Of a DNA stretch of 52,493 nucleotides, positions 43,283 to 52,493 are shown one piece after another. The notes beneath the pieces were generated by a model. That model did no database searches and was not told the DNA's origin. It worked only from the letters and a program-made list of their open reading frames with translations. Position numbers and translations under genes: made by a program. Each line of letters starts with the position of its first letter. Position 1 is the stretch's first letter. Origin of the DNA: Rhodoplanes serenus (GTDB taxonomy: Bacteria; Pseudomonadota; Alphaproteobacteria; Rhizobiales; Xanthobacteraceae); contig CAMDFO010000030.1 in NCBI GenBank assembly GCA_945897515.1, positions 1 through 52,493 of the forward strand, read 5' to 3'.

Positions 43283-45172
43283 CTACCGCATCTCCGAAGG
43301 CGCTTCCACACCCAGCAACGCCAATCCGGAGGCTAGAACGGTAACAACGCCCTGTACCAGAGCAAGGCGCGCCACCGTCACTTGTGGATCATCTTGGATA
43401 ATGAAGCGTAAATGTGGCGCATCGCTGCCCTTGCTCCATAGGGCGTGAAATTCGCTCGCAAGCTCATACAGATAGAACGCGATCCGGTGCGGTTCATGAG
43501 CCAGAGCAGAGGCTTCCGCCAGCCTTGGATAGGCGGCTATCTTACGCATCAGCGCGATTTCCCCCGCGTCATCGAGCCGCGCCAGGGGGGCATCGCGTAG
43601 AAAAGCCGCGCGGGCCGCCGACTCGGCAGGCAGGCCGGGGACAACCTCGACGGCGTTGCGGAACACCGAATTCCCGCGGGCGTGGCCGTACTGGACATAG
43701 AACACCGGGTTGTCTTTCGACTGCTCGATAACCTTGGCGAGGTCGAAATCGAGCGGCGCGTCGTTCTTGCGGTAGAGCATCATGAAGCGGACCGCATCGC
43801 GGCCGACCTCGTCCACCACCTCACGCAGCGTCACGAACTCGCCCGAGCGCTTGGACATTTTCACCTCGACGCCGGCGCGCGAGAGCTTCACAAGCTGGAC
43901 GATCTTGACGTCGAGCTCGGCTGTGTCCCCGCTCACGGCCTTGACCGCCGCTTTCATGCGCTTGACGTAGCCACCGTGGTCGGCGCCCCAGACGTCGATC
44001 ATGTTGCGGAAGCCGCGATCGAATTTGGACTTGTGATAGGCGATGTCGGACGCGAAATACGTATAGCTGCCGTCGGATTTCTTCAGCGGCCGGTCGACGT
44101 CGTCGCCGAACGCGGTGGCACGGAACAAAGTCTGCTCGCGATCCTCCCAATCCTCCGACGGCGCGCCTTTCGGCGGCGGCAGGCGGCCCTCGTAGACGTG
44201 GCCCTGCGCGCGTAGCCATTCGATGGTGGCGCCTACCTGGTCACCCCTGTCGCCTTCGATCAATGAGCGCTCGGAGAAAAACACATCGTGCTTGATGTTG
44301 AGAGCAGCGAGATCTTCGCGGATACTTGCCATCATCAATTCAATGGCTCGCTGCCGCAGCCTCCGAGGCTTGCTCCGCGAGCTCAACAAACGCTGGAATT
44401 GTCGCACTAATCGCCACCATCGCGCGAACCGCTTCCACCGCAATAGCTTCCGCCGACGTCGGGCCCTAAGTTCACGCAACCGTTGCTTATCTGGCCAGAT
44501 CAATAAACCGCCGCCGTGCTCTTTTGCGAGCGCCTCCCCGGCGGCTTTCAGATAGTCGCCGGGATACAGTCCCTCCGGAATTTCGCCGATAATTTTACCT
44601 CGTGCCTCCAGGTAGCGCAGGAAGGCCGAGCGCGTGAGCGCTTCGACCTGCGCGCCGGCATCGTTGATGTAATATTCGCGCGTCACGGCAAAGCCGGCGA
44701 ACGCCAGCAGATTGGCGAGCGCGTCGCCGAACACCGCACCGCGGCAGTGGCCGACATGCATCGGCCCGGTCGGATTGGCCGAGACATACTCGACATTGAC
44801 CGCCTCGCCCGCGCCGACATCGCCTCGCCCATAGTCAGAACCGGCCGCGACCGCATAGGCCAACGCTTGCCGCCACACCGACGGATCAAGCGTCAGGTTG
44901 ATGAAGCCCGGTCCCGCGACCTCGGCCTTGACGACCTCCGGCCGCTTAGCAAGCTCGGCCGCGATCTGTTCGGCGAGTTCGCGCGGCTTGCGGCCGGCCT
45001 CCTTCGCCAGCGCCATCGCCGCGTTGGTCGCGAGATCGCCGTGACTGGCGTCGCGCGGCGGTTCGACCACGATGCGGGACAGATCGGGCGGAGCGCTGCC
45101 CAGCGCGCCCGATTTGGCCAGCGTCGTGACGGCGGAACCGACGTGGTCGGTGAAAAGCGTAAAGACGTTCAT
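43283..45172 (-). CDS. argS: Arginyl-tRNA synthetase (with an odd Arg-rich insertion)
   Basis: The 629-residue class I enzyme has the HIGH-type motif as [19 protein letters not shown], the KMSK-like [14 protein letters not shown] and a DALR-type C-terminal anticodon domain. Between LAKEHGG (near 216) and [16 protein letters not shown] (near 273) the usual link is about 20 residues; here it is about 55, very rich in Arg (18 Arg in 45 residues), for example [18 protein letters not shown]. In the next frame the same DNA gives an Ala-rich sequence ([20 protein letters not shown]), so two compensating indels are possible. See findings. Confidence 0.93.
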   Translation of the reverse strand: MNVFTLFTDHVGSAVTTLAKSGALGSAPPDLSRIVVEPPRDASHGDLATNAAMALAKEAGRKPRELAEQIAAELAKRPEVVKAEVAGPGFINLTLDPSVWRQALAYAVAAGSDYGRGDVGAGEAVNVEYVSANPTGPMHVGHCRGAVFGDALANLLAFAGFAVTREYYINDAGAQVEALTRSAFLRYLEARGKIIGEIPEGLYPGDYLKAAGEALAKEHGGGLLIWPDKQRLRELRARRRRKLLRWKRFARWWRLVRQFQRLLSSRSKPRRLRQRAIELMMASIREDLAALNIKHDVFFSERSLIEGDRGDQVGATIEWLRAQGHVYEGRLPPPKGAPSEDWEDREQTLFRATAFGDDVDRPLKKSDGSYTYFASDIAYHKSKFDRGFRNMIDVWGADHGGYVKRMKAAVKAVSGDTAELDVKIVQLVKLSRAGVEVKMSKRSGEFVTLREVVDEVGRDAVRFMMLYRKNDAPLDFDLAKVIEQSKDNPVFYVQYGHARGNSVFRNAVEVVPGLPAESAARAAFLRDAPLARLDDAGEIALMRKIAAYPRLAEASALAHEPHRIAFYLYELASEFHALWSKGSDAPHLRFIIQDDPQVTVARLALVQGVVTVLASGLALLGVEAPSEMR

Positions 45173-45205
45173 GCGGCGCTGAATAGCAAATCGGGGTGGA
45201 TACGC

Positions 45206-46411
45206 CTAGCGCAACTCCGGCGTCGAGCCGAACAGCCGCGCGTGCTCGACCATGGCGTAGCGGTCGGTCATGCCGGCAATAAAATCAGCGATCCGCCGCG
45301 CCCGCGCTTCGTCGGCCGCGAGATCGAGCCCGGTCAGCCATTCTGCGGGCATGTCGCCGGGCCGCTCGTTGTAATGGGCGAACAGGTTGCGGATCACTCC
45401 CTCGGCCTCATCCATGATCCGTTTGATGCGCGGATGCCGATACATGCGCGGGCGCAGGAAACCCTTGATCGCGCGATCCGCCTCGGCAATGGCCGGCGAA
45501 AACCGGACCAGCGGCCGCCCGGCATGGCGAATGCTGTCCGCCGATGCCGGATCGAATTCCGCCAGGTCGCGCCGGCTCTGGGCTACGACATCTTCGATCA
45601 TCCTGGTGATCAACCGGCGGATGATTTCGTGCGCCCTCCGGCCAGGTTCGAGACCCGGATGGTCGCGATCGGTTTCGTTCAGGATATCGCCCACCACCGC
45701 CAAACCGCCGAGATCGTCGAGGCGGAACAGTTCCGCGCGCAAACCATCGTCGATGTCGTGGGCGTCATAGGCGATATCGTCGGCAATGGCGCCGACCTGG
45801 GCTTCCGCGCCCGGATGGCTCCACAGTTCGAGATCGCAGCCGCGACTGAACTCGGCGATGGCACGAGGCAGCCCGTGCTCGGCATATTTTCCGGCCGGCG
45901 TTCCGACCCGGTCGGTGAGCGGTCCGTTGTGCTTGACCAAGCCCTCCAGCGTCTCCCAGGTCAGGTTGAGCCCGTCGAAGTCCGGATAGCGCCGCTCCAG
46001 CGCGGTTACCACGCGAAGGGTCTGGGCGTTGTGGTCGAACCCGCCGAAAGCCGCGAGACATTGATCGAGGGCGCGCTCGCCGGCGTGGCCAAACGGCGGA
46101 TGTCCCAGATCGTGGCCAAGCGCGCAGCCCTCGGCCAGGTCTTCATCGAGCCCAAGCGCGCGGGCGAGCGACCGGGCGATCTGGGTGACCTCCAGCGTAT
46201 GGGTCAGTCGGGTGCGGAAATGGTCGCCCTCGTGAAAAACGAAGACCTGGGTCTTGTGGGCGAGCCGGCGAAACGCCGTCGCGTGGATGATGCGATCGCA
46301 ATCGCGGCGAAAGGCGCTGCGCGTTCCGCTCAGGGGCTCCGGATGGAGGCGTCCGCGGCTGCGCCCCGGATCGGACGCAAACGACGCGCGGGCGAACGCT
46401 TCGACCGCCAT
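45206..46411 (-). CDS. dgt: Deoxyguanosine triphosphate triphosphohydrolase-like HD protein
   Basis: The 401-residue HD-domain protein has [17 protein letters not shown] with the first His, [20 protein letters not shown], and [17 protein letters not shown], which contains the His-Asp pair and the final conserved residues. Dgt-like enzymes cleave dGTP or other dNTPs to nucleoside and triphosphate and limit the nucleotide pool. The length fits the type II dNTPase group of alphaproteobacteria. It begins the minus-strand run; argS lies 33 bases downstream. Confidence 0.92.
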   Translation of the reverse strand: MAVEAFARASFASDPGRSRGRLHPEPLSGTRSAFRRDCDRIIHATAFRRLAHKTQVFVFHEGDHFRTRLTHTLEVTQIARSLARALGLDEDLAEGCALGHDLGHPPFGHAGERALDQCLAAFGGFDHNAQTLRVVTALERRYPDFDGLNLTWETLEGLVKHNGPLTDRVGTPAGKYAEHGLPRAIAEFSRGCDLELWSHPGAEAQVGAIADDIAYDAHDIDDGLRAELFRLDDLGGLAVVGDILNETDRDHPGLEPGRRAHEIIRRLITRMIEDVVAQSRRDLAEFDPASADSIRHAGRPLVRFSPAIAEADRAIKGFLRPRMYRHPRIKRIMDEAEGVIRNLFAHYNERPGDMPAEWLTGLDLAADEARARRIADFIAGMTDRYAMVEHARLFGSTPELR

Positions 46412-46424
46412 GGGTTTCGCTCGA

Positions 46425-46454
46425 TTGACCTTCCCGGTGACCGCACTTAACTAT
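46425..46454 (+). promoter_or_regulatory. Candidate promoter for erpA
   Basis: TTGACC (46425-46430) is followed after 18 bases by AACTAT (46449-46454) or after 17 by TAACTA; the -10 match is weak. It lies in the 94-base divergent gap between dgt and erpA. Confidence 0.35.
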
Positions 46455-46505
46455 CAGGTGAGCGTTCTGGCAACTTGGTATGTTGGAACGCAAGGAAACC
46501 AGGCG

Positions 46506-46835
46506 ATGACCACAAACGTCACAATGACGGAGCGGGCGGCGCGGCGGATCGGTGAGATTCTCAAGACCGAGCCGTCCGGAGCCATGCTGCGAGTCAGCGT
46601 CGAGGGCGGCGGTTGCTCCGGTTTCCAGTACAAGTTCGACGTCGAGCGCACGCAGGCCGCCGATGACATCGTATTGGCCCGCGACGGCGCCACGGTGCTG
46701 ATCGATTCGGTTTCGCTGAACTATCTCGCCGGCTCCGAGATCGACTTCGTCGACGACCTGATCGGAGCATCGTTCAAGGTGAACAACCCGCAGGCCAAGG
46801 CGTCCTGCGGCTGCGGCACCAGCTTTACGCTCTGA
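46506..46835 (+). CDS. erpA: Iron-sulfur cluster insertion protein ErpA
   Basis: The 109-residue A-type carrier has MTERAARRIGEIL, then SVEGGGCSGFQYKF with Cys37 and the C-terminal SCGCGTSFTL with Cys101 and Cys103, the three cluster ligands. It transfers Fe-S clusters to target enzymes, mostly [4Fe-4S] proteins of isoprenoid synthesis and respiration. The ATG at 46506 follows aaggaaaccagg. It is divergent from dgt, the usual alphaproteobacterial arrangement. Confidence 0.93.
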   Translation: MTTNVTMTERAARRIGEILKTEPSGAMLRVSVEGGGCSGFQYKFDVERTQAADDIVLARDGATVLIDSVSLNYLAGSEIDFVDDLIGASFKVNNPQAKASCGCGTSFTL

Positions 46836-46838
46836 AAG

Positions 46839-47801
46839 TCAGTTCGGCTTCAGGCCGACAGCCTTGGCCAACGCACCGGTCGATACGATTTCAGCCCGCA
46901 CCAGGGCATCGAATTCGGCCGGACGCAGCGGCATCGGATCAACGCCGAGCATGACCAGGCGGTCTTTGACCGCCGGACCCTGCATGGCGCGGATCGCCTC
47001 CCGATGAAATTTCTCGACGATGTCGCGCGGCGTTTTGGCCGGCGCAAACAGCCCGACCCAAAACGCGTAATCCGAATTCGGGATCACTTCGAGCACGCTC
47101 GGCACGTCCGGTAACAGTGACGCCCGTTTCGCGCCGCTGACCGCAAGCGCAACCACCCGGCCGTCCTTGATCAGCGGAAGCGCCGTGCCCAGTGGGCAGA
47201 AATAGAATTCCGCCCGTCCCGACAGCACCTCGCTCAGCGCTTCGGCGCCGCCACGGAACGGAATGTGGACGGCGTCGAAACCGGCGGCGATGCGGAATCG
47301 TTCGGCGCTGAGATGGGTGGCGGTGCCGACCCCCGCCGATGCGAAGTTGAACGACCCGGGCTTGCTCTTGGCGGCCGCAACAAGCTCGCTCGCGGTCTTG
47401 AAACCCTTGCTCGCGGAAGTGATCAGAACGTTGGGTCCGCTGCCGAAGGAAACCACCGCTGCGAAATCGCCCGCGGTATCGTAGGACGCGTTCGGATAGA
47501 CCGTCGGCACCATCGTGTGTGCGGAAGAGGTAGCAAGATACGTGTAACCGTCCGGCTCTGCCTTGGCGACAACACCCGCGGCAATCGTGGTGCCGCCGCC
47601 GCCGCGGTTCTCGACCACGATCGGTTGCCCAAGCAGCACCGAAAGCGGATCGAACACGACACGCGGAATGATGTCCGTGGCGCTGCCTGCGCCAAAGGAA
47701 TTGATCACACGGATCGGCTTGGTCGGCCAGGATTGCGCAGCCGCAACACTCAAACCAGCAAGCATGACGGCAGCGGCCACGCACAAACGTCGCAACATCA
47801 T
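46839..47801 (-). CDS. Bug-family substrate-binding protein, fifth copy
   Basis: The 320-residue protein has a signal peptide ending VAAAQ and the Bug blocks WPTKPIRVINSFGAGSATDI, IVVENRGGGGTTIAAGVVA and FNFASAGVGTATHLSAERF. The binding loop reads INSFGAGSATDIIPRV, with Asn-Ser-Phe-Gly where the others have VPF-type sequences, so the ligand may differ. It starts 25 bases downstream of the RND permease stop and might be co-transcribed with the pump. It converges with erpA. No tctA or tctB is near. Confidence 0.9.
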   Translation of the reverse strand: MMLRRLCVAAAVMLAGLSVAAAQSWPTKPIRVINSFGAGSATDIIPRVVFDPLSVLLGQPIVVENRGGGGTTIAAGVVAKAEPDGYTYLATSSAHTMVPTVYPNASYDTAGDFAAVVSFGSGPNVLITSASKGFKTASELVAAAKSKPGSFNFASAGVGTATHLSAERFRIAAGFDAVHIPFRGGAEALSEVLSGRAEFYFCPLGTALPLIKDGRVVALAVSGAKRASLLPDVPSVLEVIPNSDYAFWVGLFAPAKTPRDIVEKFHREAIRAMQGPAVKDRLVMLGVDPMPLRPAEFDALVRAEIVSTGALAKAVGLKPN

Positions 47802-47826
47802 ATTTCCCCTCGCCGCTGTCAGCCCG

Positions 47827-50800
47827 TCATTCCGCAGCCACCGCCGGCTTGAGCGGCGCTTCGGCCACCTCCTCGAGCTGCGGCTCGAGCCGGCGCTTGA
47901 GCATCCGGTCGACGCGGTCGAGATAGAGATAGACCACCGGCGTGATGTAGAGCGTCAGCATCTGCGACACGATCAAGCCGCCGACCACCGCGATCCCGAG
48001 CGGCTGGCGCAGCTCCGCGCCGGCGCCGGCGCCGAGCGCGATCGGCAGCGCGCCGAAGATCGCGGCGAACGTCGTCATCATGATCGGACGGAAGCGCAAC
48101 AGGCAGGCCTCGCGGATCGCGGCTTCCGCGTTGAGGCCGACGCGACGGCGTTCGATTGCGAAGTCCACCATCATGATGGCGTTCTTCTTCACGATGCCGA
48201 CCAGCATGACGATGCCGATCATCGCAATCACCGACAGATCCATCTTGAACAGCATCAGCGTGAGAATCGCGCCAATGCCCGCCGACGGCAGGCCGGAGAT
48301 GATGGTGATCGGGTGGACGAAGCTCTCGTAGAGGATACCGAGCACCACGAAGGCGGCGAAGATCGCGGCAACGATCAGGATTCCCTGCCCCTTCAGCGAC
48401 TCTTCGAACACCTGGGCGTTGCCTTGAAAGCCGGATGTCACTGTGGCCGGCAGGTTCGATTCCCGCTCGATGTTTCGAATAGCAGCGGTGGCGTCTCCGA
48501 TCGCGAAGCCCGGCGACAGGTTGAACGAAATGGTGACCGATGGCTGCTGGCCCTGGTGATTGATGAGCAGCGGCCCAACCTGCTGGATCGGCCTGGTGAC
48601 GGCCGACAACGGGATCGACTGCCCGGATGGCGTCCCAACACCCGGAATTCCGGAACCCGGCGCGCCGGTGCCCGCACCGAGCGCGCCCGGCCCGCTGGTC
48701 TTGACAAAGATCTTCGAGAGTGCCGACGGGTCGGCCCGGAATTCGGGCTTGGTCTCCAGGATTACCTGATAATCGTTACTGTCGGAATAGATGGTCGCAA
48801 CCTGGCGCTGGCCGAAGGCGTTGAACAGCTCCTGACGCACCTGGTCGATAGTGATGCCGTAGACCGCAGCCTTCTCGCGGTCTACCTCGATCATCACTTG
48901 CGGATTGGCGATGTACAGGTCGGTGTTGACGTCGAGCAAGCCGTCGATCGTGGCGATCTTGTCGCGCATCTCAAGCGCAGTCCGGTAGAGCGTCTCGGTC
49001 TCGCTCGACTGCAGCGTGTACTGGTATTCGCCCTTTCCGATGCGGCCGCCGACGTTGATGTTCTGCAACACCCGGAAGTAGACGGTCACGCCTGGAATGC
49101 CGCTCGTTGCGCGGCGCAACCTTGCCAGCACCTGGTCTATCGGCCCGCGCTCCGCCTTGGACTTCAACGCGAATGAGATGCGGCCCTGGTTGACGGTGGC
49201 GTTGGGGCCGCCCACGCCGACAGTGGAATTGGCGTAAGCCACCGCCGGGTCGGCGCTAATGATGTCGGCCACCTTGCGCTGGCGCTCGGCCATGGCGGTG
49301 AACGAAATGTCCGACAACGCCTCGGTTGTCACCAGCACGAAACCGGTGTCTTCGCGCGGGAAGAACCCCTTCGGAACCAAAACGTAGAGCCAAATCGTGC
49401 CGCCGATGGTGAGAAACGTCACCATCAAGGTGATCGACTTGTAGGCGATCACCTTGTCGAGTGTCCATTCGTAGGCGTTGAGCCAGCCCTGGAAAACGCG
49501 CTCGAACGCCCGCAACACTATGTTTGGCTTCTTGTCGCCTTCGTGGTGGCCGCGCAGCACACGCGCGCACAGCATCGGCGTGAGCGTAAGCGAGACGAAC
49601 CCCGAAATGACGATCGCCACCGCGATCGTCACCGCGAATTCGCGGAACACCCGGCCGACGATGCCGCCCATCAGCAGCACCGGGATGAACACCGCGATCA
49701 GCGAGAACGTGATCGAAACGATGGTGAAGCTGATCTCGCGCGCGCCCTTGAGAGCGGCCTCGAACGGTCGCATCCCGCCTTCGATGTGGCGAACGATATT
49801 CTCCAGCATGACGATGGCGTCGTCGACGACGAAGCCTACCGACAGCGTCAGCGCGAGCAGCGTCATGTTGTTGATTGAGAATCCGAGGAGGTACATGACG
49901 GCGCAGGTGCCAACGAGCGAAATCGGCACGGCCAGAGCCGGAATGATGGTCGCCGATGCCGAGCGCAGGAACAGAAAGATCACCATGATCACGAGGGCGA
50001 AGGCGATCAGCAGCGTCTCTTGAACGTCCCAGACCGCGTCCCGGACCGAAACCGAACGGTCGAGCAACGTCTCCATCCGGATCGAGGGCGGAACCTGAGC
50101 GCGGAACTGCGGCAGCTTCGCGCGGATCAGATCGACGACCTCGACCGTGTTCGCGTCGGGCTGACGCTGGACCGCGAGCACCACGGCGCGGGCGTTGTTG
50201 AACCAGCTCGCAATCTGGTCGTTCTCGACGCTGTCGACAACGTCGGCGATCTCGCTGAGCTTGATCGGCGAGCCGTTGCGCCAGGCGGCGATGACGTCCT
50301 TGTAGTCGGACGCACGCCGCATTGCCCCCGATGCGAGCAGCGTCACGTTCCGCTCGGGGCCAGTCAACGTGCCGACCGGCGTGTTGGAGTTGGCCTTGGT
50401 CAGGACGGTCCGAATATCATCGAGCGAGATGTTGCGTGCTGCAGCCGCAACCGGATCGACCTGCACGCGAACTGCGAATTTCTGCGAGCCGTAGACCAGC
50501 ACCTGGGCGACGCCGGCAATCTGCGATATTTGCTGCGCCAAGATGTTCTGCCCATACTCGTCGACCGTCGACATCGGCAGCGTCGGCGAGTTGAGGCTGA
50601 TGAACAGGACCGGAGAGTCGCCGGGATTGACCTTGCGGAAGAACGGCGGCGTGGTCATCTCGACCGGCAGCCGGCGCGCGGCAACGGAAAGCGCGGTCTG
50701 CACGTCGAGCGCGGCGCCGTCTATATCCCGGCCGAGATCGAACTGCACCGTGATCTGGGCCCGGCCGAGCGATGACTGCGAGGTCATCGACGTGATGCCC

Positions 50801-51024
50801 GCGATGGTCGAGAACTGCCGCTCGATCGGGCCTGCGACCGAGGCAGCCATGGTTTCGGGGCTCGCGCCGGGCAGCGTCGCAGTCACCTGGATGGTGGGGA
50901 AGTCCACCCGCGGCAGCGCCGCCACCGGCAGCAGGCGATAGCCGAAGATGCCGAAGACGATGATCGACGCTGTGATCAGCGTCGTCATCACCGGACGTCG
51001 GATGCAGGTCTCGGAAATCGACAT
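47827..51024 (-). CDS. RND efflux pump permease (AcrB/MdtB-like)
   Basis: This 1065-residue permease has the RND fold with twelve helices and two large periplasmic loops. ISETCIRRPVMTTLITASII is the N-terminal helix; GFVVDDAIVMLENI carries the Asp pair of the proton relay in helix 4. LPRVDFPTIQVTATLPGASPE matches the first periplasmic loop, and VGIVKKNAIMMVDFAIERR the C-terminal repeat. A Gly/Pro-rich stretch (GALGAGTGAPGSGIPGVG) in the second loop, near residue 790, is longer than usual. It most resembles the MdtBC group. The adaptor gene is one base upstream. Confidence 0.94.
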   Translation of the reverse strand: MSISETCIRRPVMTTLITASIIVFGIFGYRLLPVAALPRVDFPTIQVTATLPGASPETMAASVAGPIERQFSTIAGITSMTSQSSLGRAQITVQFDLGRDIDGAALDVQTALSVAARRLPVEMTTPPFFRKVNPGDSPVLFISLNSPTLPMSTVDEYGQNILAQQISQIAGVAQVLVYGSQKFAVRVQVDPVAAAARNISLDDIRTVLTKANSNTPVGTLTGPERNVTLLASGAMRRASDYKDVIAAWRNGSPIKLSEIADVVDSVENDQIASWFNNARAVVLAVQRQPDANTVEVVDLIRAKLPQFRAQVPPSIRMETLLDRSVSVRDAVWDVQETLLIAFALVIMVIFLFLRSASATIIPALAVPISLVGTCAVMYLLGFSINNMTLLALTLSVGFVVDDAIVMLENIVRHIEGGMRPFEAALKGAREISFTIVSITFSLIAVFIPVLLMGGIVGRVFREFAVTIAVAIVISGFVSLTLTPMLCARVLRGHHEGDKKPNIVLRAFERVFQGWLNAYEWTLDKVIAYKSITLMVTFLTIGGTIWLYVLVPKGFFPREDTGFVLVTTEALSDISFTAMAERQRKVADIISADPAVAYANSTVGVGGPNATVNQGRISFALKSKAERGPIDQVLARLRRATSGIPGVTVYFRVLQNINVGGRIGKGEYQYTLQSSETETLYRTALEMRDKIATIDGLLDVNTDLYIANPQVMIEVDREKAAVYGITIDQVRQELFNAFGQRQVATIYSDSNDYQVILETKPEFRADPSALSKIFVKTSGPGALGAGTGAPGSGIPGVGTPSGQSIPLSAVTRPIQQVGPLLINHQGQQPSVTISFNLSPGFAIGDATAAIRNIERESNLPATVTSGFQGNAQVFEESLKGQGILIVAAIFAAFVVLGILYESFVHPITIISGLPSAGIGAILTLMLFKMDLSVIAMIGIVMLVGIVKKNAIMMVDFAIERRRVGLNAEAAIREACLLRFRPIMMTTFAAIFGALPIALGAGAGAELRQPLGIAVVGGLIVSQMLTLYITPVVYLYLDRVDRMLKRRLEPQLEEVAEAPLKPAVAAE

Positions 51025-51025
51025 G

Positions 51026-52189
51026 TCAGGAACTCGCCTCGCTGCGCGGGGCCACCCGCGTTCCTTCGGACAGCAGGAGCTGGCCGTCGGTGACTACAAC
51101 GTCACCCTCCTCCAAGCCGGACTCGATCACTATTTTGCCTTCGACGGTGCGCTCGACCTTGATGCTGCGGACCGAGGCCACATTGTTCTTCACCACGAAC
51201 ACGAACGAGCCCGCCTGACTGATCTGCAAGGCCGCTGCGGGAACGGTGATGCGCCGCTCGGTTCGCAGCGTCACCTCCACATTCACCAGCGTTCCGGGCC
51301 AAAGCAGCTCGTCGGCGTTCGGCATCGAGGCCCGTACCACCACCATGCCGGTGGCCGGATCGACGGTGTTCTCGAACATCGCGACCTGGCCGGATGCGCG
51401 CGCGGCGCTGCCCGGAATGACCGCTTGCACCGTGGCGGTCTCGTTGTTGAGCGCCTGGCGGAGATCCGGGAGGTGGCCTTGAGAAACGCCGAATGAAACG
51501 TAGATTGGGGCGGTCTGGTTGATGGTGGCGATCGGCGCCGTGTCGGCTTGACGTACAATGTTGCCAACCTTGACCGTCGCCATGCCGACGCGACCGGCGA
51601 TCGGAGCGCGGATCGTGCAATAGCTGAGCTGGACCCTCAGGTTCTCAAGCGTGGCCTTGTTGGATTCTGCGGTGGCGCGCGAGATGTTGACCTGGGTTTG
51701 CGCGTTATTGAGCGTGACCAGCGTGGTGGCGTTGCGGGCCACCAGTTCGGTGTAGCGGCTGACGTCGCGCTGGGCCTGATCGAGTTGAGCCTCGGCGCCC
51801 GCGATAACAGCTTCGACGCGCTTGATCTCGGCTTCGATCTGACGGCTGTCGAGGGTGAACAGCAGGTCCCCGACGTTGACTTTCGCGCCATCGGTGAAAT
51901 GCACACCGATGATCGCCGTGTCGACCCGAGGCTTGATGGCCACGCTTGCCATGGTGGTGACGCTGCCAAGCGCGTCAAGCCGGATCGGAATCTCCTGCCG
52001 GACGGCCTTGGCCACGATCACCGGCACGACCCGCGCTGCGCGCTGAGGCGCCGGCGCCTGCGCCGCGGCGCCATGGGCCTTCCAGAGGGCCAACGCATCC
52101 TGCAAAATCGTCGGCAAGCGCATGTAGGCCAATGCGCCGCCCAGGGCGAGCACCAGCGCCAAGCCCACAAGCCATTTTCGTCGTTTCAT
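51026..52189 (-). CDS. RND efflux periplasmic adaptor (MdtA-like)
   Basis: The 387-residue membrane-fusion protein has an N-terminal anchor (WLVGLALVLALGGALAYM), a lipoyl-like region (SVAIKPRVDTAIIGVHFTDG), a coiled-coil hairpin from about residue 125 to 185 (many Ala, Glu and Gln), and the beta-barrel end RAPIAGRVGMATVKVGNIV. It connects the pump to an outer-membrane channel; none is seen in the window. It is translated just before the permease. The gap to the IS element at 52347 holds its promoter region. Confidence 0.93.
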   Translation of the reverse strand: MKRRKWLVGLALVLALGGALAYMRLPTILQDALALWKAHGAAAQAPAPQRAARVVPVIVAKAVRQEIPIRLDALGSVTTMASVAIKPRVDTAIIGVHFTDGAKVNVGDLLFTLDSRQIEAEIKRVEAVIAGAEAQLDQAQRDVSRYTELVARNATTLVTLNNAQTQVNISRATAESNKATLENLRVQLSYCTIRAPIAGRVGMATVKVGNIVRQADTAPIATINQTAPIYVSFGVSQGHLPDLRQALNNETATVQAVIPGSAARASGQVAMFENTVDPATGMVVVRASMPNADELLWPGTLVNVEVTLRTERRITVPAAALQISQAGSFVFVVKNNVASVRSIKVERTVEGKIVIESGLEEGDVVVTDGQLLLSEGTRVAPRSEASS

Positions 52190-52346
52190 CCCGCTATCCG
52201 GGCCGGGGTCCCGAACTTCCCGGTCCTATTCTCCCTTGGCTCGCCACAGCGCCTTCGTCCCCCACAATTGCGAGCACAATTAGCATACCGCAGCCAGCCT
52301 TGCACGCGCCCCGGCTTGTGGAATTAACACCGAAGACCCTGCTGTA

Positions 52347-52493
52347 GGGCACCTCGAATAATTGCGTCCTGGCCGTCGTTCGTCAAATCAGATTCAAGGA
52401 GCGTACGAGATTTGGCAGCGGAGGCGCATTCGATGGGTCAGTTCGGTTTCTTTGATGCGAACAATCGGCTCGAGGCTTTGTCAGCGAAGGGCG
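52347..52493 (+). mobile_element. IS5-family insertion sequence, left end (partial)
   Basis: The start is placed at gggcacctcgaataattgcg, which looks like an IS5-type terminal repeat; the exact first base is uncertain by a few positions. It is followed 86 bases later by the transposase start. The element runs off the right edge of the window. Confidence 0.65.
52433..52493 (+). CDS. IS5-family transposase, N-terminal fragment (runs off the window)
   Basis: The ATG at 52433 opens MGQFGFFDANNRLEALSAKG, a familiar N terminus of IS5-family transposases (DUF4372/transposase_11-type DDE enzymes). The preceding ggagg-like site is gcggaggcg. Only 20 residues are visible, so the DDE residues are not seen. 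Confidence 0.85.
   Translation, partial: MGQFGFFDANNRLEALSAKG

Noticed and set aside
44516..46450. 644-codon plus-strand frame opposite argS and dgt
   Set aside because: Both genes on the other strand have full motif sets; this frame has none.

Overview
The window comes from a GC-rich alphaproteobacterium, most likely a member of the Hyphomicrobiales (Rhizobiales) close to Bradyrhizobium, Rhodopseudomonas or Pseudolabrys. The reasons are the gene order (dgt-argS-SPOR-nagZ-scpAB-tatABC-serS-surE-pcm-nlpD on one strand, and yajC-secD-secF on the same strand further left), the many orphan Bug-type solute-binding proteins, a DUF1127 mini-protein, and the intergenic palindromes of the GTCATTCCGGGG and GCATGATC types. 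Genus-level placement is an inference; no rRNA or tRNA gene was seen.

Layout. 1-354: the end of an IS3-family element abuts the C-terminal remnant of what looks like a Shedu (DUF4263) anti-phage nuclease. 415-20723: an accessory metabolic region with two dienelactone hydrolases, PPK2 polyphosphate kinase, rhodanese, GST, GNAT, MaoC, DTW tRNA-modification enzyme, MsrQ, HAD dehalogenase, tandem DUF2314 proteins, an acid-ceramidase-like Ntn hydrolase, one NMT1-type and four Bug-type binding proteins, an MFS carrier and a MetE-like methyltransferase. 20962-28745: DUF1127, a secreted transglutaminase-like protein, trmFO, then the minus-strand run yajC-secD-secF plus homologues of the complex I assembly factors NDUFAF3 and NDUFAF6, with a divergent DUF815 ATPase.

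29089-32031: a large type V autotransporter that sits between the secretion block and the envelope block. 32107-46411: about 14 kb of unidirectional minus-strand core genes for nucleotide sanitation, translation, cell-wall recycling, chromosome segregation, Tat export, protein repair and amidase activation. erpA (Fe-S carrier) is divergent at its head. 46839-52189: a Bug-type binding protein downstream of an RND pump and its adaptor. 52347-52493: the left end of an IS5-family element, so insertion sequences of two different families lie at both edges.

The most notable signals are the Shedu remnant cut exactly at the IS3 end; an Arg-rich insertion in argS that reads as a normal Ala-rich helix in another frame (possible compensating frameshifts); the pairing of mitochondrial complex I assembly-factor homologues with the Sec operon; six binding proteins without any transporter membrane genes; and two dispersed palindromic repeat families, one copy of which separates tatA from tatB.
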